A stretch of 64,000 nucleotides of DNA from assembly GCA_029945945.1 (NCBI GenBank), contig JAQSDM010000007.1:124001-188000 (forward strand). The letters are read 5' to 3'. Shown one piece after another: positions 1 to 8,697 of the stretch (positions are counted from its first letter, which is position 1; each line of letters starts with the position of its first letter). A program made the translations under genes and the position numbers. The notes under the pieces are model-generated. The model worked only from the letters and a program-made list of their open reading frames with translations. It was not told the origin of the DNA and did no database searches. The DNA comes from Algoriphagus sp. Its GTDB lineage: Bacteria > Bacteroidota > Bacteroidia > Cytophagales > Cyclobacteriaceae.

Positions 1-2
1 GG

Positions 3-90
3 AAAAGCGTTGAGTTATGCATTGTTGGAAATGGAGATTTAGAAACCGGGCTTTCAGGGAAAAGACGCATGCTTGATCTATATAAATAGT
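3..90 (+). CDS. C-terminal end of an unidentified gene entering from the left edge
   Basis: The frame starting at base 3 is open from the window edge and stops at TAG 88-90, giving 28 residues that end in KRRMLDLYK. The residue composition looks like ordinary coding sequence and the other two forward frames stop early. Too little is present to name a family. It converges on the minus-strand oxidoreductase that ends 17 bp further on. Confidence 0.4.
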
Positions 91-107
91 CCCGAAAAGT
101 AAGAAAG

Positions 108-1226
108 TTACTTATCCATTTTTACGGTCATTCCCGTTGCAGCAGATTTTTTGGCAGCGTCGAGGATCTCCACAACCAGCAGATTATTTTCGAGAGAATA
201 GAGATCATGCTTTTCCAGTGTCAGTTGCCCATTGATCACATCTTTGAAATAGCTAAACGGATCGCGGTACACGCCCAACTCTTCCGCATTCGCCTTCAAC
301 TCAAATTCACCGGAAGATTCGGAGGAGCGGATTCGCATATTTTCGGCATCCTTGGTGATCACATAGCCGCGCTCACCATAGACTTCCATGTCCTTTCGGT
401 CAAAAGGCCAGTTCCACGAACCCTGAATAATTCCCTGTGCATCAGGATAATCCACGATGATCGTCACCTGATCGTCCACTTTTGGATAGGTTTCCGGCTT
501 GAACGTCCGGGTGACGGCAGTCACGGCAGTCGGTCGCTGACCTTTCATCAGGTACGTCATGATATTGGCACCGTAGCAACCGAAATCAACCAACGCTCCG
601 CCACCATTGAGTTTCGGATCCGTAAGCCAATCCAAAAACTCCTTGCTCACACCGATTTCCTTGGGTCCTTTGTGTCCATGGTGAAAAACCATCTTCCTGA
701 TTTCCCCCATGCTTTCGGGTTCCATTTCAAAAATCTCATTCGTCTTCGTGGTAGTCGGATACCAGGAAGTTTCATAATTCGTCAAGAGATGGATGTTATG
801 CTTTTCGGCTAAGTCCACCATTTCCTCCGCATGCTCCACGGTCACGGCCAATGGCTTCTCCACCATCACATGAATCCCTCTCGGAGCTGCTTCGCGTACC
901 GCTTCCAAATGATCGTAAATAGATCCAAAAGCCAATAATCCTGTTGGTTTCACTTCGTCGAGCATCTTTCCCAAATCAGAATAAAACAGGTTTGCATCCA
1001 GTTTGTACCGCTCGGTAAACTGTTTCACCAGCACCGGATTCGGCTCATAGATCCCGACGATCTTTACATCAGTTTCCTTCCGATTAAAAATCCAGGAAGA
1101 ATGCCCGTGCGAAAGTCCGGCCATCACCACGGTCAGAGGTTCTTCAGATGAGGATTGTGCATTGGTAGTAAGTGTCGTTGAAAAAATGAGGAGGAAGCAA
1201 AGAAGATTGGAGAGCAGGTTATTCAT
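108..1226 (-). CDS. Secreted Gfo/Idh/MocA-family oxidoreductase
   Basis: This is a 372-residue NAD(P)-dependent oxidoreductase of the Gfo/Idh/MocA family, whose members act on sugars, inositols and related polyols. An N-terminal hydrophobic stretch ending near NAQSS looks like a Sec signal peptide, so the protein is probably periplasmic. The Rossmann fold begins after it with VVMAGLSHGH, an atypical form of the dinucleotide-binding glycine loop. The family EKP motif (MVEKPLAV) is near residue 122, and the C-terminal half fits the family's beta-sheet domain (GGALVDFGCY). It stands alone between a partial gene and a small membrane gene. The substrate cannot be read from the sequence. Confidence 0.85.
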   Translation of the reverse strand: MNNLLSNLLCFLLIFSTTLTTNAQSSSEEPLTVVMAGLSHGHSSWIFNRKETDVKIVGIYEPNPVLVKQFTERYKLDANLFYSDLGKMLDEVKPTGLLAFGSIYDHLEAVREAAPRGIHVMVEKPLAVTVEHAEEMVDLAEKHNIHLLTNYETSWYPTTTKTNEIFEMEPESMGEIRKMVFHHGHKGPKEIGVSKEFLDWLTDPKLNGGGALVDFGCYGANIMTYLMKGQRPTAVTAVTRTFKPETYPKVDDQVTIIVDYPDAQGIIQGSWNWPFDRKDMEVYGERGYVITKDAENMRIRSSESSGEFELKANAEELGVYRDPFSYFKDVINGQLTLEKHDLYSLENNLLVVEILDAAKKSAATGMTVKMDK

Positions 1227-1441
1227 GGGCGGGGGGATTTGATGGGAGGTTTAAATGTAAGGTATTTGGACTTTCCTGACTATCTAAAAAATGTCGGATT
1301 TGATCTTGTAGAAAACAGGGAAGTTCTCCTGAATAATTCGGGGCAAAAGTGAAACATCTGTTTCAAGCTTAGTTTTAAAAACCGAAAGAAACCTAATATT
1401 TATATGCAGTTGGATTGCATAAAATGTCATTCGTTTTGAAT

Positions 1442-1642
1442 TCAATCGATTTCAAATATCCCAACGATTATTAAAATTACTCCTACAATTACCAGTCCCC
1501 AGCTACCAACAACAAATTTGGATCTTGTATAACTCCAACCTTCGTTTCGAAGGTCCTTTAAAGATTTTTTTGACTCAATTGTTAAGGCAATTAAACCACC
1601 CAAAAGTCCAATTACCCCATATATTATTGTCATAAAATTCAT
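1442..1642 (-). CDS. Small two-helix membrane protein, unknown
   Basis: The protein is 66 residues from the ATG at 1642. The frame is open up to another ATG at 1726, but the extra 28 residues are rich in Cys and Arg and do not look like a natural N-terminus. Two hydrophobic helices (around MTIIYGVIGLLGGLIAL and VVGSWGLVIVGVILIIVG) flank a short charged segment, suggesting a hairpin in the inner membrane. No family is recognised. It lies downstream of the AAA+ ATPase gene on the same strand, about 290 bp away, with no sign of coupling. Confidence 0.55.
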   Translation of the reverse strand: MNFMTIIYGVIGLLGGLIALTIESKKSLKDLRNEGWSYTRSKFVVGSWGLVIVGVILIIVGIFEID

Positions 1643-1933
1643 TTGGATTTTATCGATTGCAACTGTTTTTAAACGAAATGAACATAACGTTTGGGAATTG
1701 GCGCAGTGGCGGATTTCGGAGCACAAATGTAAAGTTTTGTAAAAAGTTCAATCGAAGAACTGCCGTTTATTAGAATTCCGTCAAGCCCGGATAAAGTACA
1801 GTTGTGATTTGCAGCTGATTGAACTTCCGTGAAGCCCCATTTGCCAGCAATACTTTTGTGGTAGGCTGTTTTATATTTTCTTTCTTGAAGTAATCAATCC
1901 CTGTATTAATAGAAAGACGACCAAATAAATTAT

Positions 1934-3304
1934 TCATTCAGCTCCCCTTCCCACTATCTTACCATCCTTTCCAAACTCCCTCCTTATTCCTTCCATTAGG
2001 TCGTTCAGCAAAATAATATTATCATTTCGCTTCATGGCCATTAAAGAAGAAAAGCGTGCAATGTTGATAATGGCTCCACCAGTTAGTTCATATTTGCTGC
2101 TGATATCATTCAGGTCTATCTTTTCTTCCAGTAGGGTTCTATCTGAAAAAGAATTTTGCCATAGCTTTTTACGCTGCCACGCATTGGGTATGGCAAAGTA
2201 TATCATGCTTTGGAAGCGGCGTGTAAAAGCCTCATCCAGGTTGGCTTTTAAGTTGGTAGCCATCATTACCACGCCGGGATAATCTTCAATGCGCTGAAGC
2301 AGGTAAGATATTTCCTGGTTGGCATGCCGATCGTTGCTGCTGCTGGTTTGTGTGCGCTTGCCAAATAAGGCATCGGCTTCATCAAAAAATAATAACCAAT
2401 TCTTGGTTTCAGCCTGGTCAAAAATATTGGCCAGGTTCTTTTCTGTTTCACCAATGTATTTTAATACCGTCATCGAAAGGTCAATACGGTACACTTCCAG
2501 GCCCGCTGTTTTACCCAGCAGACTTGCAGTTAAAGTTTTTCCTGTGCCGGGCGGTCCATAAAACAAGACTCGGTAACCGGGTTTAATTTTCTTCTTAAAG
2601 CCCCAGTCGTTCAAAATATGATCTCCGTATTTTATCCAGTCACTGATCTCCATCACTTCTTTCAGTGTATGATCTTCAAGAACCAAATCACTCCAGTCCA
2701 TACCAGTGGTGATTCTTTTGGCCGGGAAATTAATATTGTAGTCGGTCTTGTGGGTGATACTGCTGGTAAAATAGTTCAGGTACTCAGTGTAGATATTTAA
2801 TACGCCGCTTAAAAATGGTTCGTCGGCTGCAGCATTGTTAAGCCGCAGGATCTTATGATTATGAAAAAAATGATTTTCGCCAAAAATTTCAGCTATACGA
2901 AACCGGTTTTCAAGACTGTTTGCAGCCAGTATAAATGCCGCGGTTTCGCCGGTAGGTATAAAGCCGCAATGATTCTTTCCTTTTATTCCACCCAACTCGG
3001 TAAAGCCCCGGTCGTAGTTGGCATTCTTAACAAAAAAAACATCCAGCAGTTGAGGTTGCACATGCGGCACAAGCGACAATATCAGTATTATCCGCTCATC
3101 AAAATCCATCTGGAAATGTGCAACTAGCTGTGCATAATAGGATGTGTCATTTGCAAGATCGGGCGGTTTAATATCGTAAATGGTTTTATAATCTCCTGTT
3201 TTTCCCCAGTACAAACTCATGCGGGTATTAATAACCAAGTTAAGCCATTGTAATTCGGTAGCCAGGCTTTTGGCATTGGCTTTTGTTAAAGAGGCTATAT
3301 CCAT
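1934..3304 (-). CDS. AAA+ ATPase resembling those of contractile injection systems
   Basis: The protein has 456 residues. The first 200 form an N-terminal region without a recognised fold. A single AAA+ module follows, with Walker A GPPGTGKT at 250-257, Walker B LLFFDEAD at 304-311, a second-region IGETEKN motif near 284-290, and RRF arginines near 375. From memory of the family, the block DWSDLVLED to GKRTQ is close to the ATPase found in extracellular contractile injection (Afp/PVC/MAC-like) gene clusters. No sheath, tube, baseplate or spike gene lies in this window, so here it is an orphan. Other possible roles are as a general chaperone or a remodelling ATPase. The AAA+ call is firm and the subfamily is an inference. 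Confidence 0.85.
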   Translation of the reverse strand: MDIASLTKANAKSLATELQWLNLVINTRMSLYWGKTGDYKTIYDIKPPDLANDTSYYAQLVAHFQMDFDERIILILSLVPHVQPQLLDVFFVKNANYDRGFTELGGIKGKNHCGFIPTGETAAFILAANSLENRFRIAEIFGENHFFHNHKILRLNNAAADEPFLSGVLNIYTEYLNYFTSSITHKTDYNINFPAKRITTGMDWSDLVLEDHTLKEVMEISDWIKYGDHILNDWGFKKKIKPGYRVLFYGPPGTGKTLTASLLGKTAGLEVYRIDLSMTVLKYIGETEKNLANIFDQAETKNWLLFFDEADALFGKRTQTSSSNDRHANQEISYLLQRIEDYPGVVMMATNLKANLDEAFTRRFQSMIYFAIPNAWQRKKLWQNSFSDRTLLEEKIDLNDISSKYELTGGAIINIARFSSLMAMKRNDNIILLNDLMEGIRREFGKDGKIVGRGAE

Positions 3305-3576
3305 TATTTTGTTTAAGACTTAACTATTTTATAGTTTTTTATGCATAGGGGAAAATAGCGTATAACGGAACGGAGCTTTGCGCAACTACCAGCAGGTGTA
3401 TTGAATTAGGTTTTTTCCTTAGATTCTTACTTTCTACCCGGGATTCTTGCCTGATTCACTATTCCAAGAAGAACAAGATGCTATCCCCTTCCCCGATGAT
3501 TCAAGATAAATCCAAAAACGAGAAAAGCAATTACCATTCTTAGAAAGGTGTAGTTATTAATTGATATTTTTAAAAA

Positions 3577-3596
3577 TGCCCTCGTCAGAGAGGGCT
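3577..3596 (-). terminator. Candidate terminator hairpin
   Basis: GCCCTC and GAGGGC are separated by six bases. Read on the minus strand, the stem is followed by ATTTTTAAAAA. It lies 140 bp beyond the stop of the small membrane gene at 3739, which it could terminate. The U-tract is short. Confidence 0.45.
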
Positions 3597-3701
3597 TGAT
3601 TTAATGTAAGCGAATAAATGGATCTCAGAGAAAGGTATCGATGAATGGTTTTGGGATTTTCCTAGGCTTAAATTAAACCGATTAAAAATCCTGCGATATT
3701 A

Positions 3702-3724
3702 CTTCGGGATTTCAAATCCCGAAG
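3702..3724. repeat. Perfect 23-bp palindrome
   Basis: CTTCGGGATTT, a single central C, then AAATCCCGAAG form an uninterrupted inverted repeat directly after the stop codon of the gene at 3739. It may act as a transcript-end hairpin or be a short repetitive palindrome. No second copy was seen in this window. Confidence 0.55.
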
Positions 3725-3738
3725 AGTATCCGGACTTC

Positions 3739-4020
3739 CTACAAAAGGAAACTTCCAATCGTGAGAATGGCGCAAATGGCTAAAAGCGAAATGCTCAAAA
3801 CATAGAGTGCCGATAGCTTTTCCTTGGCAAAAAAACGTTTTGCTCCAATATAGAGCATAGGCAACTGGGCTATCAAAAATGGAATTGTAAAAAGCTCCCT
3901 CACCACTACTATTGCAAAATGATCCACCTCAAACACGTAAACTGCATAGATCGCAAGGAAGTAAAGGACAATGCTGAAATTGATCCCGGTCAATGCTTTT
4001 TCATTAATGGTCTTTGCCAT
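3739..4020 (-). CDS. Small membrane protein, unknown
   Basis: The protein is 93 residues from the ATG at 4020; a second ATG three codons upstream at 4029 is equally possible. It has three hydrophobic segments: FSIVLYFLAIYAVYVF, LFTIPFLIAQLPMLYIG and a C-terminal ALYVLSISLLAICAIL. A charged AKRFFAKEKL linker joins the second and third. It is probably an inner-membrane protein. No family is recognised. It is transcribed away from the sulfatase terminator and appears to be monocistronic. Confidence 0.6.
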   Translation of the reverse strand: MAKTINEKALTGINFSIVLYFLAIYAVYVFEVDHFAIVVVRELFTIPFLIAQLPMLYIGAKRFFAKEKLSALYVLSISLLAICAILTIGSFLL

Positions 4021-4080
4021 CCGAATCAATGTTTAGGCTAAAAATGAGAATCCGTACTGCTTAACATTATACATGAAGTT

Positions 4081-4130
4081 AAAATAAAAAAGCCCGCAAA
4101 GGAAATTTCCAATGCAGACTTTAGTCAAAC
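4081..4130 (-). terminator. Terminator of the sulfatase gene, near-copy of 5793-5840
   Basis: On the minus strand an AAGTCTGCA arm can pair with a TGCGGGCTT arm ahead of a run of Ts, 40 bp beyond the sulfatase stop. The sequence is almost identical over some 45 bp to the terminator after nosY, with one arm base and three loop bases changed. Confidence 0.65.
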
Positions 4131-4170
4131 TTCAAATCATTATCAGTGAACTATTCCAAGCCCAAAGAAT

Positions 4171-5727
4171 TCAATTTTGATCTCTGATTTTATTTAGCAA
4201 CTCATTTAATTCAGCAACTTTTTCAGGATATTTCAAAAAGAGATTTTCCTGTTCCAGGGGATCTGAATCGATTCGATAGAGTTGCCCGGTTGGTCCTCCG
4301 CTTTCAGGATTAATACGGGTAGGGTCTGTAAATCCTCCTGAACCCAATCCTTCTATAAATTTCCATCCTTCACTTCGGATTGAATACAGGTTTCCGGAGG
4401 AATGATGAACCATGGAAGTGCGGTGAGGTTTTACTAAGTCACCACGGAGTACGTGTAGAAAACTCTCGCTGTCCAATCCTTGATTTTCGGGCAACTGTAC
4501 TTCTGTAAGTTCAGCAAGTGTGGCAAAAACATCCGTCAAACTCAGTAATTGAGGGTATTGAACATTGCCTTTGATTGCCTCAGGCCAGGATATGATCAGC
4601 GGAATTCGATGGCCTCCATCCCAAACATCACCTTTTTGACCCCTACTTCCCGAATTGGAGTTGTGATCATGCAAGGCGACTTCCTCCTCAGGCCAATACG
4701 CCCCATTATCACTTGCAAAAATCAGGAGGGTGTTTTCATTGATTTGATTTCTGTCCAAGGTTTCTTTTATCTGCGCCACCACGTCATCAATTTCCATGAC
4801 AAAGTCGCCGTATAAGCCAACCTCAGATTTCCCTTTAAACTTTGCTGAAGGCATCCAAGGTGTATGCGGACCCGTCAAGGGCAGATATAAGAAAAAGGGC
4901 TGATTGGGATTTTTGTTAGTTTGAGTTTCAATGAAAGCTATTCCCTCTTTGAGAAGGGTAGATTGGCAAGTTTCTATCCGAAAGGATTTGGACATTTCTC
5001 CTTGCCTCCACCAGACCCCTTTTTCCCAATACACAGCCAGGCTGTCTGAATGCTTTTTGTCCCAGGCATAGCGGGTATCCTCTTTTTTGGCAGGATAGAT
5101 TGAAGTAGTCAGGACCACTTCCGCATCAATTACCTGATGATTTCTAAGAAAAACATAAGGGGGAATATCCAAGGAGGCAGGATGGATAAAGGAGTAGTCG
5201 AAACCATAGCTATTCGGGCCCTTATTCACAATTTTGGAATAATCAACATTTGAATAACCGGTCGTTCGATCAAGGCTGGCAGGCAATCCGTCTTTTGTTT
5301 GCCATTCCAGACCCAAATGCCATTTGCCCACAATCCCAGTGGTATAGCCCGACCTTTTAAGCAGGGAAGCGAGGGTTTCTCTTCCCTCTTCAATCACCGG
5401 CCCGTCAAATCCACCTATTCCATATGCCGCTGATTTTGATCTGAAAGCATATCTGCCGGTCAGCAATCCATATCTGGAAGGAGTACAGACAGAAGCACTT
5501 GAATGCGCATTGGTGAAAGAAATTCCTTCCCGCACCAATTTATCCAAGTTGGGAGTTTGGATACGGGAATCCGGATTCAGTGCACTGACATCCCCATATC
5601 CCATGTCATCGGCAAAAATGATGATAATATTAGGAGCCTTTGAAGGAGTTGCATTTTGGCCAAAGACGGGATGTACAAAGCCAAGTATTGCAAAAACAAC
5701 TACAAAAAACCATGAAATTCTATCCAT
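4171..5727 (-). CDS. Secreted arylsulfatase-type sulfatase
   Basis: This is a 518-residue type I sulfatase that hydrolyses sulfate esters in the periplasm or outside the cell. A signal peptide covers roughly residues 1-23 (cut near VFGQ). The metal-binding pair D40-D41 lies in IIIIFADDMGYGD. The active-site signature is C81-T-P-S-R85, where Cys is normally converted to formylglycine. Further metal and substrate residues are in GKWHLG, LTGPHTPW and FASDNGAYW. The length is usual for the family. No sulfatase-maturing enzyme or SusCD pair lies nearby, so the substrate is unknown; many relatives act on algal or animal polysaccharides. The gene is flanked by hairpin terminators and looks monocistronic. 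Confidence 0.92.
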   Translation of the reverse strand: MDRISWFFVVVFAILGFVHPVFGQNATPSKAPNIIIIFADDMGYGDVSALNPDSRIQTPNLDKLVREGISFTNAHSSASVCTPSRYGLLTGRYAFRSKSAAYGIGGFDGPVIEEGRETLASLLKRSGYTTGIVGKWHLGLEWQTKDGLPASLDRTTGYSNVDYSKIVNKGPNSYGFDYSFIHPASLDIPPYVFLRNHQVIDAEVVLTTSIYPAKKEDTRYAWDKKHSDSLAVYWEKGVWWRQGEMSKSFRIETCQSTLLKEGIAFIETQTNKNPNQPFFLYLPLTGPHTPWMPSAKFKGKSEVGLYGDFVMEIDDVVAQIKETLDRNQINENTLLIFASDNGAYWPEEEVALHDHNSNSGSRGQKGDVWDGGHRIPLIISWPEAIKGNVQYPQLLSLTDVFATLAELTEVQLPENQGLDSESFLHVLRGDLVKPHRTSMVHHSSGNLYSIRSEGWKFIEGLGSGGFTDPTRINPESGGPTGQLYRIDSDPLEQENLFLKYPEKVAELNELLNKIRDQN

Positions 5728-5792
5728 TGAATAAACTGGTTAATATTTTAGCCTAATATAAAATTAGTAAGACTTCCATCTCTCTCGATTTT

Positions 5793-5840
5793 AAAATAAA
5801 AAAGCCCGCAAAGGAAGTATCCAATGCAGGCTTTAGTCAA
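5793..5840 (-). terminator. Terminator at the end of the nos operon
   Basis: Minus-strand arms AAGCCTGCA and TGCGGGCTT enclose a short loop and are followed by TTTTTATTTT. It starts 19 bp beyond the nosY stop. It is nearly the same sequence as the one at 4081-4130. Confidence 0.75.
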
Positions 5841-5858
5841 ACCACACTCACATTATCT

Positions 5859-6626
5859 TCAGAAATCTCTCTTCTTAAACACCCGCATCGCAAGCAGATT
5901 TGGCCATAACACCCAAATAAACAAGGTGCCTCCGGCAACCAGGATTCCCATCGAACTGTTGAAAAACTGCTGGAAAAATGCTCCGGTATAACCCATCAAA
6001 GCTGAAATATCCAGTTGCATCAGCATCAGGATTCTTCCCAGATCCACCGGATTCAGCATGACCAAACCCAAGGTGACTTTTTCCAACGGATAATCTGCAA
6101 AACTGTAAATCAGGTATAAGACAAATCCATCATACACCAGCGAAAAGTAGATCCAAAGTCCCAGACTGATGCCGATTGCTTTTGCTTTGTCCCGGGTCAA
6201 CACACTGGCGAGAAAGGCAAATCCTGCGAAAACCGCACTCAGGATCACTCCCACTCCAAGCAGCGTAACCAAACTGCTATCCGCACCCCAGAGCAACATC
6301 GGCAAACCGAATCCAATCAAAATCGACAAGCTCAGCATCAGAATCACCGCCAAAAGCTGACTGAGAAACACATGAGAGCGCTTCACCGGCTGCGCCAGCA
6401 TGAGTTCGATAAACTCCAGGTTATTGTAAAAGTGGGTAGTCGCAAAAACCGCAGAAATCAGCGGAACGATCATGATCATGATATTCATCAAACTGAGCGA
6501 AACCTTGCTCAGATCATCCGAAACCTGGTAAATCGACACTGCCACCAGTATCATAAATACCGTATAAATCATCGCAAAACGCGATTTCAGAATATCGTAA
6601 AGGGCGTATTTAAGTAGTTTCAACAT
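5859..6626 (-). CDS. nosY: NosY, ABC transporter permease of the nos operon
   Basis: This is a 255-residue permease with six hydrophobic helices (for example MIMIVPLISAVFA and LASVLTR followed by IGISLGLWIYFSLV). In NosDFY systems the permease pairs with the NosF ATPase. Together with NosD and NosL they assemble the copper-sulfide CuZ centre of nitrous oxide reductase in the periplasm. The start overlaps the end of nosF by 17 bp, so translation is probably coupled. The gene is last in the cluster and is followed by a terminator. Identity rests on position after nosD-nosF as well as on the fold. Confidence 0.88.
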   Translation of the reverse strand: MLKLLKYALYDILKSRFAMIYTVFMILVAVSIYQVSDDLSKVSLSLMNIMIMIVPLISAVFATTHFYNNLEFIELMLAQPVKRSHVFLSQLLAVILMLSLSILIGFGLPMLLWGADSSLVTLLGVGVILSAVFAGFAFLASVLTRDKAKAIGISLGLWIYFSLVYDGFVLYLIYSFADYPLEKVTLGLVMLNPVDLGRILMLMQLDISALMGYTGAFFQQFFNSSMGILVAGGTLFIWVLWPNLLAMRVFKKRDF

Positions 6627-7362
6627 GGCTCATTTCACGTTTGGTTGCCTTTTTTTTTAAAGTCCATTGCATCAGTTTGGCAATGGCCGGTGAGAATCGG
6701 TCCTCCCCGGTTATTTCTTTCAGGCTTTCGATCGTGTCGTTGAAATAAACTTCTCCTTCGAAAATATAAACCGCCTGATTGGTGAGTTCCTCGAGATCGC
6801 TCATGATATGGGAAGTGATCAAAATAAGCTTTCCGGCAATTCGCTCTTTTTTGATTTTTGCTTTCAAAATCTCCACCGCAATCGGATCAAGTCCGGCAGT
6901 AGGTTCATCCAAAATCAGGATATCAGGAGAAAACAAAAAGGCCAAAGCCGCGCTCACTTTTTGACGGGTTCCTCCGGAAAGCGTGCCCATCGCTTTGTCT
7001 TTCATCTGGTCCAGTTCGAAAGCCTCCACCAAATCCAAATCGTAGTTTTTGATCTCAGGCCGCATGTCTTTCATCATGGAAAAAAGTTGCCCGATCTTCA
7101 TATTGGACGGATATCGACCGATTTGCGGCATGTAGCCGATGTCTTGTCGATAAGAATGGCTTCCCTTGATGGGCTGACCCTTTACCAGGATTTCCCCGCT
7201 GTCCGGCATCACCATTCCCAGAATCGTCTTGATAATGGTCGTTTTTCCGCTTCCGTTTGGACCCATCAGGGCGTAGCTGTTTCCTAGTTGAAACTCCAGA
7301 TTAAAGTCTTTCAGAACTTGCAGCTTGCCAAACTTCTTGGATATGTTTTTAACCGAAATCAT
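6610..7362 (-). CDS. nosF: NosF, ABC transporter ATPase of the nos operon
   Basis: This 250-residue ABC ATPase has Walker A GPNGSGKT at 34-41, signature LSGGTRQK from 128 and Walker B ILILDEPTAG around 148-157. The switch His is in LILITSHIMSD. It supplies ATP hydrolysis to the NosDFY complex needed for NosZ copper-centre maturation. It overlaps nosD by 14 bp upstream and nosY by 17 bp downstream, which is the arrangement expected of a tightly coupled nosDFY unit. Confidence 0.9.
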   Translation of the reverse strand: MISVKNISKKFGKLQVLKDFNLEFQLGNSYALMGPNGSGKTTIIKTILGMVMPDSGEILVKGQPIKGSHSYRQDIGYMPQIGRYPSNMKIGQLFSMMKDMRPEIKNYDLDLVEAFELDQMKDKAMGTLSGGTRQKVSAALAFLFSPDILILDEPTAGLDPIAVEILKAKIKKERIAGKLILITSHIMSDLEELTNQAVYIFEGEVYFNDTIESLKEITGEDRFSPAIAKLMQWTLKKKATKREMSHVETT

Positions 7363-8587
7363 AAGGTCTCATTTTTGGGGATTCATCAATCATTTCGTCA
7401 GGAGTCAGAGTCGGGATGATTTTCTCCATCCGATCCAGTAGGGTCACCATGAAACTCCTCCAGAGTATCACAGCGGCGGGGATTTTTTCAACAATTACGC
7501 TGTAGAGATTTACCGGGCGGTACCCGATATCTCCGACATAATTCTTATCCAGGTCGTAGCCCTCGTATTTATCCCAGTAATTCTCGGTCAGCGTATTGAG
7601 GACCGTCGAACCATTGGTACTGATATCGAAGGTGTTTTGGGTAAAATTATTTGCCTGAAAAGTATTTTGGTCACAGCTCGCCATCAGCTTCAGGGCCCAG
7701 CCATTTTCGCGGAACGTATTATTTTTAAACTCGATTCGACTGCTTCCTTCCATGTAGATTCCGACAGTGTTTTTCAGAAAAACATTGCCTACCACCTCGC
7801 TGTCGCTGATGTCTTTCAGCAAGATTCCATAGGCGCTGGAACCCCAGTTTTCCTCGAATCGGTTTTCCCTCATCACGACATTTTTGGTGTACATGACCGC
7901 CACTCCGGCACCATTTTTTCGAAAAGTATTTCGGATGTAACTGTTGTCATGGGAAAACATAAAGTGCAACCCATAGCGCATGTTCCTCTCTACGAGGTTT
8001 CCTTTCGCCTGCGTATTCGTCACAAACTCCAGATAAATCCCGTCCCTGTGGCCGAAAACCTGATTATTTCCGATGTAGGAATTTTTGCATTTCCAAAGGT
8101 GAATACCATTTCCGACTTCAAATTCCTTGAGTGCGGAGGCGTTGATTTTGTTATTGATAATGGTCAGTTGGGAGGAATTCGAAAAATGGAGTCCGAAGTA
8201 GGTATTCTCCAGGATATTGTCCCGGATCACACAATTTTTGGAATCGAAAAACTTGATCGCAGCAGAATCATCCATATTGGAGCGGCCGGTATTGATCAGT
8301 TTCAATCCTTGAATAGTCAGGTTTGTAGTGGCAACAATCAGGATATTTCCTTTGAAATCCGCATCAATCACAGGATAATTCTCCCCTATTATCGTCAGTG
8401 GCTTTCGGATAATGATGCCGAACTGTTTGTACGTTCCTTCGGAAATAGTCAATGTATCACCAGCAGAGGCACGATCCACTGCTTCCTGGATCGATTGACC
8501 GGGAGTGATTCTGACGGTAGCCGCCAAAGTTTCCGGCGACCCGATCAGGCAAAAAAAGAAAAGGATTGAAAGGGCTAAAGGTTTCAT
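7349..8587 (-). CDS. nosD: NosD, periplasmic parallel beta-helix maturation factor
   Basis: The protein has 412 residues. A signal peptide (MKPLALSILFFFCLIG, cut near TLAAT) is followed by tandem right-handed beta-helix repeats such as NVVMRENRFEENWG and IEFKNNTFRENGW, as in the NosD/CASH family. NosD is the periplasmic partner of NosFY in building the CuZ site. The C-terminal 45 residues lie outside the repeats. The ATG at 8587 is placed 43 bp after the second arm of a repeated leader (8588-8679), and nosL ends just before that leader. nosF overlaps its 3' end. Confidence 0.92.
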   Translation of the reverse strand: MKPLALSILFFFCLIGSPETLAATVRITPGQSIQEAVDRASAGDTLTISEGTYKQFGIIIRKPLTIIGENYPVIDADFKGNILIVATTNLTIQGLKLINTGRSNMDDSAAIKFFDSKNCVIRDNILENTYFGLHFSNSSQLTIINNKINASALKEFEVGNGIHLWKCKNSYIGNNQVFGHRDGIYLEFVTNTQAKGNLVERNMRYGLHFMFSHDNSYIRNTFRKNGAGVAVMYTKNVVMRENRFEENWGSSAYGILLKDISDSEVVGNVFLKNTVGIYMEGSSRIEFKNNTFRENGWALKLMASCDQNTFQANNFTQNTFDISTNGSTVLNTLTENYWDKYEGYDLDKNYVGDIGYRPVNLYSVIVEKIPAAVILWRSFMVTLLDRMEKIIPTLTPDEMIDESPKMRPYDFG

Positions 8588-8679
8588 CTGTTTATGATTT
8601 GATTTTCAAAGGTCAGATGGAATCTCGAATGGCGAATAATCATTGCTCCCTGTGATATTTTTGTCATCCTCGATTTCAT
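8588..8679 (-). promoter_or_regulatory. Repeated leader cassette, copy D (before nosD)
   Basis: Read on the minus strand, arm 1 is ATGAAATCGAGGAT (8679-8666), followed by a 35-nt spacer. Arm 2 is ATTCGAGATTCCAT (8630-8617), and an A-rich stretch then leads to the nosD ATG at 8587. Compared with copies A-C, arm 1 has C to G and arm 2 has G to T at positions that face each other in the stem, so C-G becomes G-U. The distance from arm 2 to ATG is 43 bp. It lies between nosL and nosD inside the operon. Confidence 0.8.
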
Positions 8680-8697
8680 GAATTCCTGCGAAACTGG

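Larger units (their letters stand above)
3305..3738. other. Intergenic region with two inverted repeats
   Basis: This stretch of 434 bp holds no convincing gene. It contains a short hairpin at 3577-3596 and a perfect 23-bp palindrome at 3702-3724, which are listed separately. The rest is AT-rich and unremarkable. Confidence 0.5.
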
